Assembly: GCA_964630775.1 (NCBI GenBank)
Contig: CAZVYY010000021.1
Location: forward strand, 1-64,000
From: Anaeroglomus sp964630775
GTDB lineage: Bacteria > Planctomycetota > Phycisphaerae > Sedimentisphaerales > Anaerohalosphaeraceae
Direction: 5' to 3'
DNA length: 64,000 nucleotides
The notes beneath the pieces are model-generated. The model was not told the DNA's origin and searched no databases. It saw only the letters and a list, made by a program, of their open reading frames with translations. Positions 43,111-51,530 of this stretch are shown in pieces. Position 1 is the stretch's first letter; each line of letters begins with the position of its first letter. The position numbers and the translations under genes were made by a program.

Positions 43111-43671
43111 TTACAACTGGATTAATTGTACAACTTCGTCAATCGCCCGTTCAAGCTGGTCATTGACCACCAGGTGGTCATACCGCTGCCGGGCTATTTC
43201 TATTTCTCGCTGTGCCGCGTCCAGGCGACGCTTCTTGCTTGCTTCATCCTCACCGCGTCCGCGACCTTCCAGACGCCGCAGCAATTCTTCCGGACTGGGC
43301 GGCATGATAAAAATCATCAGCGCCTCCGGATACTGCTGTTTAACCTGCAGTCCGCCCTGCACGTCGATTTCAAGAATCACCGCCCGCCCCGCTTTCAAAG
43401 CATCTTCCACCGGCTGGCGGGGGGTTCCGTAATAATTGCCGTAAACATTGGCGTATTCAATGAACCCATGTTCGGCGATTCGTTTTTCAAATTCTTCCGG
43501 CGTAATAAACCAGTAGTCTTTGCCGTTCGTTTCGGCATGGCCGGGCTTGCGCGTCGTGCAGGACACGCTCAAAAACGCATTGGTCCGTCCAACCGCTTCC
43601 CGGCACAGGGTGCTTTTGCCAACCCCGGACGGTCCGCTGATGACTGCCAGTTTTCCTTTGCGCCCTGCCAT
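43111..43671 (-). CDS. gmk: Guanylate kinase
   Basis: Gmk phosphorylates GMP to GDP. The 186-residue protein has the P-loop SGPSGVGKST, the GMP-binding segments SCTTRKPGHAETNGKDYWF and EYANVYGNYYGTP, and the lid region RLEGRGRGEDEA. Its start follows the yicC stop codon within six bases. It belongs to the minus-strand run pheA to coaC. Confidence 0.95.
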   Translation of the reverse strand: MAGRKGKLAVISGPSGVGKSTLCREAVGRTNAFLSVSCTTRKPGHAETNGKDYWFITPEEFEKRIAEHGFIEYANVYGNYYGTPRQPVEDALKAGRAVILEIDVQGGLQVKQQYPEALMIFIMPPSPEELLRRLEGRGRGEDEASKKRRLDAAQREIEIARQRYDHLVVNDQLERAIDEVVQLIQL

Positions 43672-43677
43672 AGTCGC

Positions 43678-44562
43678 CTACTCAACGTTCTGAACCTGTT
43701 CCTTGATTCGGTCAATCGCACACTTGATGTCGATGACGCACTGGGCAATGACCGCATCCGAGGCCTTGCTGGCAATGGTATTGGCCTCCCGCAGCATTTC
43801 CTGCGTAATAAAATCGAGACGCCGTCCCACAGCATCCCCTTTTTTGCAGCAGGACTCAAACTGCGTCACATGCGAATCCAGCCGGGTAATTTCCTCGTTA
43901 ATGTCACTGCGGTCGGCATAAATCGCAACTTCACGGGCCAGCAAATCATTGTCGATTCGCAATTGCGCCTGAGACAGCAGCTCTTCGACGCGCTTTCGCA
44001 GTTTTTCGTGATACTCCCGCACCACGGCGTCCTTGCGCTGACGAATCACCTCCAGGTCATCCCGCATCTTCCGGCAATGGTTCAGCAGGTCCTCGGCCAG
44101 AGCCTGACCTTCTTCCAGCCGGCTTTGCTTGAGCTGCTCCAGTGCCTCGGAAGACAGCTTCAAAATCGTATTTTTCATCCGCTCGGTATGCTCGGCATCC
44201 GGGATAATCGGCTGTACAATCCCCGGCAGCCCCAGCATCGCCGCCAGATCAATCGTGCATTCGCTGGCATCGCCGGGCACCAGCCGCCGCAGCCGACTGA
44301 CATAGGCTTTGAGCGTATTTTCATCGATATCAAACAGGGCCTGACCCGACACGTTCTTCATCCGCAGCGAATAATTCAGCGTGCCCCGCTGAATGCTTTC
44401 TCGGGTCAGTTTCTCAATATCACCTTCCAGAAATGCCGCGATATCCGGCAGACGCAGGGCCGCCTTGAAATACCGGTTGTTGACCGAGCGAATCTCGACG
44501 GTATAAACCACCCCTTCGATTTCCGCACAGGCCTGGCCGAACCCTGTCATGCTGGTAATCAT
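43678..44562 (-). CDS. yicC: YicC-family endoribonuclease
   Basis: The protein (294 residues) has the YicC N-terminal signature ITSMTGFGQA and the C-terminal DUF1732 block with EEITRLDSHVTQF and GRRLDFITQEMLREANTIASKA. YicC proteins cleave RNA and are usually encoded next to gmk, as here. The ATG at 44562 has GGAG 6 bases upstream; a TTG at 44568 is possible but less likely. Confidence 0.92.
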   Translation of the reverse strand: MITSMTGFGQACAEIEGVVYTVEIRSVNNRYFKAALRLPDIAAFLEGDIEKLTRESIQRGTLNYSLRMKNVSGQALFDIDENTLKAYVSRLRRLVPGDASECTIDLAAMLGLPGIVQPIIPDAEHTERMKNTILKLSSEALEQLKQSRLEEGQALAEDLLNHCRKMRDDLEVIRQRKDAVVREYHEKLRKRVEELLSQAQLRIDNDLLAREVAIYADRSDINEEITRLDSHVTQFESCCKKGDAVGRRLDFITQEMLREANTIASKASDAVIAQCVIDIKCAIDRIKEQVQNVE

Positions 44563-44583
44563 ATCCAACTCCGCAATCGGAAC

Positions 44584-45051
44584 TTATTGTGCAGCTTCAT
44601 TACCCGCCGGTGCGGCAGGCTGTTCAGCAGCAGGCTGGGCAGGGGTCGCAGACTGTTCGGTCGGTTGTGCCGCTTCAGGCACAGCCGCCGGAGCCGGTGT
44701 TTCGGTTGTCGCCGGGGCAGGCTGTTCACTGCCGGTGGCGGCAGGGGCCGTCGAAGCGGGCGTCCGGGACGGAGCCAGCAGGTCCAGGGAATCCGACGGA
44801 CGCATGAACATGCCCATACAGACCGTCATCAGCAGCCAGACCGCCGTCAGACCAATCGTCAGCCAGGTCAGGAAATCTCCCGTGCGTGTTCCCAGCAGGC
44901 TCGACGCACCGGCACCGCCAAAGGCTGCGGCCAGTCCGCCGCCGCGCCCCTTTTGCAGCAAAACCACCACAATCAGAGCAATCGCAATCAGAACCCACAG
45001 CACAATCATTGCGTGCCAGAATAACGAAATCGCCGCCAACGGAAGCATCAT
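44584..45051 (-). CDS. secG: Preprotein translocase subunit SecG
   Basis: SecG is part of the SecYEG export channel. The 155-residue protein has two membrane helices (about 8-30 and 62-83) around the signature VVVLLQKGRGGGLAAAFGG. A long Ala/Pro/Glu/Gln-rich tail (about 95-155) extends beyond the usual length of 75-110 residues, as seen in other planctomycetes. AGGAGA is about 6 bases before the ATG. Confidence 0.9.
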   Translation of the reverse strand: MMLPLAAISLFWHAMIVLWVLIAIALIVVVLLQKGRGGGLAAAFGGAGASSLLGTRTGDFLTWLTIGLTAVWLLMTVCMGMFMRPSDSLDLLAPSRTPASTAPAATGSEQPAPATTETPAPAAVPEAAQPTEQSATPAQPAAEQPAAPAGNEAAQ

Positions 45052-45167
45052 ATCTGTCTCCTAAATTGATATCGCCTTGGTTATTTCTAAAGTATTATTT
45101 CGATATAACGCCGCCGGTCCGCAACACATCGACGCCGGCCTTTGCCGTTATACCCGTATCGTTTTGT

Positions 45168-45926
45168 TTATTTCATCGACGCCTTGATCATCGCCGCAAA
45201 ATCCGCCGCCTTCAGGCTCGCCCCGCCAATCAGCAGGCCATCGACATCCGGCTGGCTCATCAATTCAGCCGTATTGGCCGGCTTGGCTGAACCGCCGTAC
45301 TGAATCCGCAAAGCATCGGCGATAGTCTTGTTATACATTTTGGCAATCAGCCCGCGAATCATCGCATGAACATCCTGGGCCTGCTGCGGAGTGGCATTCA
45401 CGCCTGTACCAATGGCCCAGACCGGCTCATAGGCAATCGTCACCGCCTGAATCCGTTCCTCGCAGATACCCTCGAGGCCTTTCTTGACCTGGTCGGCTAC
45501 GACCTGGTCGGTCTTGCCGCCCTGCCGCTCTTCCAGCAGTTCACCCACGCAGAAAATCGGCAGCAGCCCGCCGGCAATCGCCGCATGAATCTTCTTGTTG
45601 ATCAACGCATCCGTTTCACCGATGACATGCCGGCGTTCCGAGTGCCCGATAATCACATACGAACAGCTCACGTCTTTGAGCATCGCACAACTGATTTCGC
45701 CGGTAAAGGCACCGTTGGGCTGATGGAAGACATCCTGGGCACCCAGCGCCACGTTGGACGAACTCAGGGCCGCCGCCACGCTCTGCAGATACACAAACGG
45801 CGGGCAGACCGCGATATCCACACTGTCCACCTGGCCTACCTCAGCCACAACACCCTTGGCCAGCGCCACCGCCGAGGCCGCATCCATATTCATTTTCCAG
45901 TTGCCTGCTAAAAACGGCTTTCTCAT
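45168..45926 (-). CDS. tpiA: Triosephosphate isomerase
   Basis: TpiA interconverts dihydroxyacetone phosphate and glyceraldehyde 3-phosphate. From the ATG at 45926 the protein has 253 residues, the normal length. Visible are the N-terminal FLAGNWKMN (catalytic Lys), IIGHSERR (catalytic His), and the signature AYEPVWAIGTG (catalytic Glu) with the closing loop. GGAG is about 8 bases upstream of this start; a longer reading from 46028 adds an atypical leader. Confidence 0.95.
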   Translation of the reverse strand: MRKPFLAGNWKMNMDAASAVALAKGVVAEVGQVDSVDIAVCPPFVYLQSVAAALSSSNVALGAQDVFHQPNGAFTGEISCAMLKDVSCSYVIIGHSERRHVIGETDALINKKIHAAIAGGLLPIFCVGELLEERQGGKTDQVVADQVKKGLEGICEERIQAVTIAYEPVWAIGTGVNATPQQAQDVHAMIRGLIAKMYNKTIADALRIQYGGSAKPANTAELMSQPDVDGLLIGGASLKAADFAAMIKASMK

Positions 45927-46062
45927 AATCATCTCCAAAATTCGTCGTTTCGTATCCTGCCGCCAGCTCGGTATATCCTTCTGAGCAAAGCGATAATTTT
46001 GTTCATCCGTCGGCATGACGGATTCCACAATTTTTATTTTTTATTTTTGACTTTTGATTTTT

Positions 46063-47133
46063 TTACAGCACTGACGTGCTCCGCGGAAAGCTGCCCAGCA
46101 CCGATAACTGCACACAATGCTGCTTGGCCTCTTCCAGCGCCTTTTTCACATGCCCATCCAGTTTATGACCCAGAAAATCCACAAAGAAATAATATTCCCA
46201 TTCGCGCTTCTTATTCGGACGCGAACCAATATTGGTCATATTAATATTATAGTCTTTAAACACATTCAGCACATCCACCAGCGCTCCCGTCCGGTGAGCC
46301 GTACTGAACAGGATAATCGTCTTGTCATCGCCGGTCGGCTTGGCATCCTCGCGTCCGATGATCAAAAACCGTGTAATATTGTTTGAAATATCTTCAATAT
46401 CCTGACACAGAATCTTCAGCCCGTACGCCTCCGCCGCCACTGCCGAGGCAATCGCCGCCGCGCCGGGTTCCGTGGACGCCAGTTGCGCCGCCTTCGACGA
46501 CGACGCCATCGGAATAAGCTGGGCATCCTTGAACGCCCCGGCCAGCCAGTTGCGGCACTGGGCAAATATCTCAGGCTGCGAATAAATCTTCTGTATCGCA
46601 CTCATCGGGCAGTTGGCCATCAGGTTATGATGAATCGCCATGTGCACCTCGGCACAAATCATCACATCCGTCTCGACAAACGCATCCAGCGACTCACGCA
46701 CCCCGCCGCCGGCGGAGTTCTCAATCGGCACAATCCCGAAATCACTGTGCCCCTTGGACACGTCCTCGAAAATCGCCCGGATATCCGTTGCGGCCTCGTA
46801 ATCGACACTTTGGCCGAACTTCAATATCGCCGCGTTATGACTGAAGCTGCCCATCGGTCCCAGGTACGCAATCCGCAGCGGACGTTCCAGAAAGAACGAT
46901 CCGCTCATAATTTCACGCCATACCGCCGCCAAAGCCTTATCCGGCAGCGGCCCCCGATTGTTCCGGGCAATCTTATCCAGCACCGCCTTCTCCCGGTCGG
47001 GTGCATAAATCGGCGTATCTCCGGCCGCCTTCAGCTTGCCGATCTCCACAACCACCCGCGCACGCTGATTGATCAACTCAACGAGTTGTTCATCCAAGGC
47101 ATCAATTTTCTTGCGAAGTTCTTCTAACGACAT
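46063..47133 (-). CDS. pheA: Bifunctional chorismate mutase/prephenate dehydratase
   Basis: This P-protein makes phenylpyruvate from chorismate. The 356-residue protein has an AroQ-type chorismate mutase (about 1-85, LRKKIDALDEQLVELINQRA), a prephenate dehydratase domain (about 92-268, with LGPMGSFSHNAA, VPIENSAGG and NNITRFLIIG), and a C-terminal ACT domain (about 280-350, with NIGSRPNKKREWEYYFFVD) that senses phenylalanine. The start at 47133 has GGGAAG about 8 bases upstream; 47157 is an in-frame alternative. Confidence 0.95.
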   Translation of the reverse strand: MSLEELRKKIDALDEQLVELINQRARVVVEIGKLKAAGDTPIYAPDREKAVLDKIARNNRGPLPDKALAAVWREIMSGSFFLERPLRIAYLGPMGSFSHNAAILKFGQSVDYEAATDIRAIFEDVSKGHSDFGIVPIENSAGGGVRESLDAFVETDVMICAEVHMAIHHNLMANCPMSAIQKIYSQPEIFAQCRNWLAGAFKDAQLIPMASSSKAAQLASTEPGAAAIASAVAAEAYGLKILCQDIEDISNNITRFLIIGREDAKPTGDDKTIILFSTAHRTGALVDVLNVFKDYNINMTNIGSRPNKKREWEYYFFVDFLGHKLDGHVKKALEEAKQHCVQLSVLGSFPRSTSVL

Positions 47134-47383
47134 CGCTTCCCATTTCCAACAAAACAACTCGTTTTGTCAGACACGTTGAGTCGGCTGTTAGTGGAATCCA
47201 TCCCGGCTGATTTTTTCAGAATGGGTTTATGTACCATAATTTACGCGTTTCGTCAATTGAAAACCGCCCCCACCCCAGCCCATTCGCATAAATCTTCACT
47301 CATAACACCTATAAACAGGTATGTATTTGCTATTATATGTTATATAAGTCGACGCAGTTAAAAATGTCCTGACTGCATTGGAG

Positions 47384-48157
47384 TTATTTTATCGGTATAA
47401 TTGTGCTTCTAAGTACCGCTTCCAGTGTCAACTCCTGTGCCTTGCGTGCCTGCTCCAGCGACACCCCCGGCCCAACATGAATAAATCCTGCTGATATACA
47501 ATAGTTCGCTTTTGAACGATTCTCATACCTCTTCTGATACCCCATCGCTAAACAGGCAATATAATTACACAGAAAATCCCCCGGGTCACCCTCCTCATCA
47601 ATCCAGGCCTTAACACCCAACCCCGCTCCATTCACCGCCAACTCAATCTGCTCGGCCGGAAGTGTTGTTAAATATATCTTTCCAGCAGATGCCATATCCG
47701 CTAAACTCTTTTCATCAGGATACTTAGGTTCAAGATAATCCGGCGACCACCAGTCACGTACCACCGCCCGCCGTTCAATCTCCCATGGCCCCTGCCCCAT
47801 CCCATAACAGATAATCGCTATCGGCTTATATTTTGCCACAATCGTCTCAAAATCTGCAAAAGTATCCTGATAATCCACCTCCAGAACTCCATCTCCCTTG
47901 GGATTTAGATAGGGATTGACCGGAAAAATCGGAAAGAAGGCATACACGTCATACCCCATCGACTTCCAGTTTTTTCCCTTCCAGCCATCCGGATTGACCA
48001 CCGGGTCATCACAAAACTCCCGCAGCATCTCATTAGTCACAGGCCAATACCCCGTCAACACCACATTCCGCCGGGTCTGTCCGCACCCCGCGACACAAAG
48101 GCTCACCAACATCAGCCAGACGACATACCTAAGATGAATTCTGCTAATTGTTTTCAT
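47384..48157 (-). CDS. Lipoprotein resembling pyroglutamyl peptidase (C15-like)
   Basis: The 257-residue protein has a lipoprotein signal (VAGC, Cys25). The following domain follows the order of pyrrolidone carboxyl peptidase: an N-terminal strand VVLTGYWPV (compare VLLTGFEPF), GMGQGPWEIERRAV (Glu region), DPGDFLCNYIACLAM with a candidate catalytic Cys197, and SAGFIHVGPGVSLEQA with candidate His227. True C15 enzymes are cytoplasmic; an envelope-anchored version is unusual. Activity is not proven by the sequence. It lies between pheA and a dockerin/pseudopilin locus and appears monocistronic. Confidence 0.6.
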   Translation of the reverse strand: MKTISRIHLRYVVWLMLVSLCVAGCGQTRRNVVLTGYWPVTNEMLREFCDDPVVNPDGWKGKNWKSMGYDVYAFFPIFPVNPYLNPKGDGVLEVDYQDTFADFETIVAKYKPIAIICYGMGQGPWEIERRAVVRDWWSPDYLEPKYPDEKSLADMASAGKIYLTTLPAEQIELAVNGAGLGVKAWIDEEGDPGDFLCNYIACLAMGYQKRYENRSKANYCISAGFIHVGPGVSLEQARKAQELTLEAVLRSTIIPIK

Positions 48158-48290
48158 AAGCCAAAAAGTACCACCAAAATCCCATTATGAAAAGAGATTC
48201 CTCAGAAATTAACTATAATGACGTTTCAACAAGGCTAAATGCAAGTGCTTCTGTTGCTGCTGATTAATCATGCCCACTGGCTATAAAAAA

Positions 48291-48330
48291 ACAAGCGTCG
48301 CTTTATCACATTCGATAAAGCGGCGCTTGT
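48291..48330 (-). terminator. Terminator after the cassette 2 pseudopilin gene
   Basis: A 17-bp stem with one mismatch-type wobble (ACAAGCG-CGCTTTATC pattern, 6-base loop) is followed on the minus strand by TTTTTTATAG. It lies about 70 bases beyond the pseudopilin stop. Confidence 0.88.
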
Positions 48331-48402
48331 CTGCAATTGCCGCCAAAAATAATCATCTGTCTGTCAGCATCAATTGTCGAAAAAGCACATACTCAAACTG
48401 GA

Positions 48403-49239
48403 TCAATAAGTATAGGGGCATGTCGAAGACATTGCTCCCTTTTTCGGCCACGAATAGCGGAAGCTGTTGTACACTCTTCCGATAGACGTCTCGGTGTACT
48501 CCCACGGAGAAATCAATTCCACATGCCCATCAACAAATACTGCGTTGCCTTTTCCGTTATCCTTTTTCTGAACCACGGTTGCGTGGTAGGTGGCGATGCA
48601 ATCGCCTGGAAAACCCGCCGGATCCCGTGGATGCCGCGGCCAAAAACAGGTATCATTCAGCACATGGCTGGCCAGATTAACCGGCGTGGTGATCTTCCAG
48701 GGGGTCTCTTCCACAAACAAAAGCACACCTGCTGGATTTTGAACCTCGCTTTCACGAAACACACCCAATGGTTTTGTTTGTCCACTATTCGTTACGGGTG
48801 CTCCCAGATAATTGTTCTGGCTATAGCAGTACTGGGGGTCATACGGAATCGTACAGGTCGTATGCTCACTGTGGACTTTGGCAAAATTAAGAAAGACCGG
48901 GCACAGATGGATATTGGGTGCTGAAAGATAGGACCATAAAGGACCCGCATTGCGTGTATCGTAAGTCGGACCGGCCAGCTTATTGTGCCATTGGCAGGTA
49001 TTCCATGTATTGGTTGCCCTCCCGTCAAAAATCGAATAATGCGAATAAGGGTACCGCTCATCATGGTCTGCCAGATACATCTTCATCCCGTAGGCATACT
49101 GCTTGAGATTGGTCTTGCACACAGTTAAACGGGCATATTCCTTTGCCCTGTACAAGGCAGGTACGACGATCGAAAGCAGCAAGGCAATAATGGCTATGAC
49201 CACCAGCAGCTCAATGAGTGTAAATCCCTGCCTTTTCAT
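48403..49239 (-). CDS. Pseudopilin-like secreted protein, cassette 2
   Basis: The 278-residue protein starts with a prepilin-type signal (MKRQG then FTLIELLVVIAIIALLLSIVVPALYRAKE) and continues as a globular domain with CKTNLKQYAYGMKMYL. Near the C-terminus it has the phrase GNAVFVDGHVELIS, common in planctomycete proteins of the DUF1559 type. GGAGAT is about 7 bases before the ATG. Last gene of the minus-strand cassette. Confidence 0.88.
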   Translation of the reverse strand: MKRQGFTLIELLVVIAIIALLLSIVVPALYRAKEYARLTVCKTNLKQYAYGMKMYLADHDERYPYSHYSIFDGRATNTWNTCQWHNKLAGPTYDTRNAGPLWSYLSAPNIHLCPVFLNFAKVHSEHTTCTIPYDPQYCYSQNNYLGAPVTNSGQTKPLGVFRESEVQNPAGVLLFVEETPWKITTPVNLASHVLNDTCFWPRHPRDPAGFPGDCIATYHATVVQKKDNGKGNAVFVDGHVELISPWEYTETSIGRVYNSFRYSWPKKGAMSSTCPYTY

Positions 49240-49268
49240 AGAAATCTCCTTATCAAAAGTATTAATGA

Positions 49269-49310
49269 ATGCCGGGCCTGTCTGGCAGCCTTGCCAAACA
49301 AGCCCGGCAT
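49269..49310 (-). promoter_or_regulatory. Long intercistronic hairpin in cassette 2
   Basis: A 9-bp outer stem (ATGCCGGGC/GCCCGGCAT) continues inward through TGT/ACA and TGGCA/TGCCA with single-base bulges. It sits in the leader of the pseudopilin gene and has no T-run, so it may stabilise the downstream messenger. Confidence 0.5.
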
Positions 49311-49339
49311 CTGGTTTATTCCAACGGTTGAATTAAAAA

Positions 49340-49376
49340 CTCGATTGGACACGGCGGTTTTCCATGCCCAATCGAG
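49340..49376 (-). terminator. Terminator after the LamG/dockerin gene
   Basis: A perfect 9-bp stem (CTCGATTGG with CCAATCGAG) has a 19-base loop and is followed on the minus strand by TTTTTAATTC. It lies 15 bases beyond the stop codon, implying that the pseudopilin gene is partly uncoupled from the exoprotein. Confidence 0.75.
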
Positions 49377-49390
49377 AAACATACATCAGG

Positions 49391-51436
49391 TTAATTCGCC
49401 GGCTCAATAATATTCGTATTCAGCCAGGCCTGGGCAATAATCGCAAAATCACCCAGATTGACGATACAGTCATTATTCAGGTCGTATTCAACAGCCGCAA
49501 CACAAACGGACTGTCCGGAAAGGTCGGCATACATGTGACCGATTTCCTCTTTGGTCAGAGCATAATTCCAGATGCTCAACTCATCGATCAGACCCGTGTA
49601 ATCAAACGTGCCTGCAGGCTCCTGAACGCCAATCATCAGGGGAGCGGTTGACAGCCCGACTGCCCCGTTAAAAGAGGCTTGTCTCTGAAGAACACCGTCA
49701 GCATAAACCTTCAGAACTCTGCCATTGGATTCGACTTCGCAGGACACAACTATCAAGTGCCACTTGTCATCCGTCACATTGCTGGTTCCGCGAAGATCAC
49801 CATAGCTGCGGTAAGCATACGAACCAACCGTCTGGCCCGTAGTCATCGCCCAGCCTCTGTTCCAGGTGTTATCCTGTTCCTTGGAGACAATCCCGCCTTC
49901 AGAACTCGTCTTGACCCAGGCGGCTGCCGTCATGCCCAGCGGATAGAAATTAAAGACATCCTCAGTGCCCGGAACGGTGATATATTGTCCATCACTGCCG
50001 TCAAGACTGAGAGCCTGACCGCTGATGCCATCGCTGACATACATCGGCCCGTTGGGGTCACTATACACACCGGCCCATCCGTCCACGGTATCCGTCAGCG
50101 TGTTGTCAAAGGTCCAGTGCGCCATCAGACGCTTGGTCCACAAATAAGCCGGGGTCGTGGTGATGCCGTCGGGCAAAGCCCCATTGGAGATTTTGCAGGT
50201 ATAAACACCTTCATTGGCCTTGGACACATTGGGAATGGTCAGCTCGGCACTCTTGGCACCGTTAATTGCTGTTCCATTAAAATACCACTGGAAATCAGTG
50301 CCGTTAAGATGCTGGGCCGTAAAGACCGCAGTCGTGCCGGCGGCAACCGTCTGAGATGCCGGGTTCTGGGTAATCACCGGAACCGGAGGCATCGTCGTGA
50401 AAGACCATACCGGGCCGGCAACCTCATTGACATCGCTCACTTCAACCACGCGCCAGGAATAACGGGTACTGTAATTCAAAGCACTCACAGCATACGATGC
50501 ACGCTGGCCCGTATTGGCGATCTGGGTAATGAGATATAAATTGGGATCGGACGGTTTTGCAAAATTCGCATACAGTTTGTGAGTCTTGACCGCCGGATCC
50601 GCCTGAGCAAAATTGGCCGGATCACGGGCCGGATCCCAGCTCAGCGTCACATTCAACGGAACATTGGCCTGACGATTCGCCGGCGACGGATTCAGGGCCA
50701 CACCGGGCAGCAGTTCTGCAAAAGTCGTCGCAACCATACAGTCATCCCACTGGGTCTGGGCGCCGCTGGCCAGACGAACCGATGTATTCCAGTTGGTTCC
50801 TGTATAAGCAAGAATCGCATCCGCCGAATTATCCGCGGCGCCGTTGTCCCAGTCATTACCATCCGGATTCACCCAAAGACGCAATTGGTCGCCGTCAAAA
50901 TCAATGGCTGACACAAGATGATAAGTCTGTCCCACAACAATCGGAATGGTGCTAAATGCCTTGGCGCCGCCGGAAATTTCAATGCCAAAGACCGTGGAAC
51001 CGCTGGGCTGTCCGAAAAAGATGCGTTCTGACCCAAAATCATAACCGCTGAAGCCGCACCAGGGATTTTCGACAACCTGGGTCATCTTGACACCATAATA
51101 CACCGTGCCTGCAGCACGAAATGCGCCAAGCCGTTCGTCAGTGTCAGGATTGGACGCGGTGCCTTCAGTGGGACCATTGTACTCGCGCCGGGCGCCGCTG
51201 TTACTGGTAACCAGTTTGCCGTCCTGCACATTCGCTGTGTTAAACACATTATCCCAGTCGGATACGGTTCCAGTGTGTGCTTTGGTGACATTATTCCAGT
51301 CCCAATACAATCCTCCGGACTTCCCTGCAATATTGCCGTTTGGATAATCGAAATAATCCACGCCGATCATCTCCGCCTGCACTGCACCCATCAGCAGTAC
51401 AACAAGTGCTATACTTAATAGTGAACACCTACCCAT
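49391..51436 (-). CDS. LamG/Ig multidomain exoprotein with dockerin-like C-terminus, cassette 2
   Basis: The 681-residue protein has a signal peptide (about 1-22, ending AVQA) and an N-terminal beta-sandwich (about 25-235). An FN3-like domain follows (about 240-345), then an Ig-like domain (about 350-430, VITQNPASQTVAAGTTAVF) and a LamG/concanavalin-like domain (about 440-635, LMAHWTFDNTLTDTVDGW, ELSIWNYALTKEEI). One C-terminal EF-hand (DLNNDCIVNLGDF, then WL) closes it. It has no catalytic module that I can see; LamG suggests binding of surface sugars. GGAGG is 6 bases before the ATG at 51436. Confidence 0.85.
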   Translation of the reverse strand: MGRCSLLSIALVVLLMGAVQAEMIGVDYFDYPNGNIAGKSGGLYWDWNNVTKAHTGTVSDWDNVFNTANVQDGKLVTSNSGARREYNGPTEGTASNPDTDERLGAFRAAGTVYYGVKMTQVVENPWCGFSGYDFGSERIFFGQPSGSTVFGIEISGGAKAFSTIPIVVGQTYHLVSAIDFDGDQLRLWVNPDGNDWDNGAADNSADAILAYTGTNWNTSVRLASGAQTQWDDCMVATTFAELLPGVALNPSPANRQANVPLNVTLSWDPARDPANFAQADPAVKTHKLYANFAKPSDPNLYLITQIANTGQRASYAVSALNYSTRYSWRVVEVSDVNEVAGPVWSFTTMPPVPVITQNPASQTVAAGTTAVFTAQHLNGTDFQWYFNGTAINGAKSAELTIPNVSKANEGVYTCKISNGALPDGITTTPAYLWTKRLMAHWTFDNTLTDTVDGWAGVYSDPNGPMYVSDGISGQALSLDGSDGQYITVPGTEDVFNFYPLGMTAAAWVKTSSEGGIVSKEQDNTWNRGWAMTTGQTVGSYAYRSYGDLRGTSNVTDDKWHLIVVSCEVESNGRVLKVYADGVLQRQASFNGAVGLSTAPLMIGVQEPAGTFDYTGLIDELSIWNYALTKEEIGHMYADLSGQSVCVAAVEYDLNNDCIVNLGDFAIIAQAWLNTNIIEPAN

Positions 51437-51464
51437 GGTACACCTCCACATGCCGTGACTCTGT

Positions 51465-51499
51465 TACCATTCTATCACCACGGCGACAATAGAATGGTA
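51465..51499 (-). promoter_or_regulatory. Inverted repeat in the leader of the LamG exoprotein gene
   Basis: A perfect 11-bp repeat (TACCATTCTAT and ATAGAATGGTA) encloses 13 bases, 29 bases upstream of the start codon. It could be an mRNA hairpin or an operator. Confidence 0.45.
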
Positions 51500-51530
51500 T
51501 AGTAATAGTTAATTCACAATTAACCGATAA

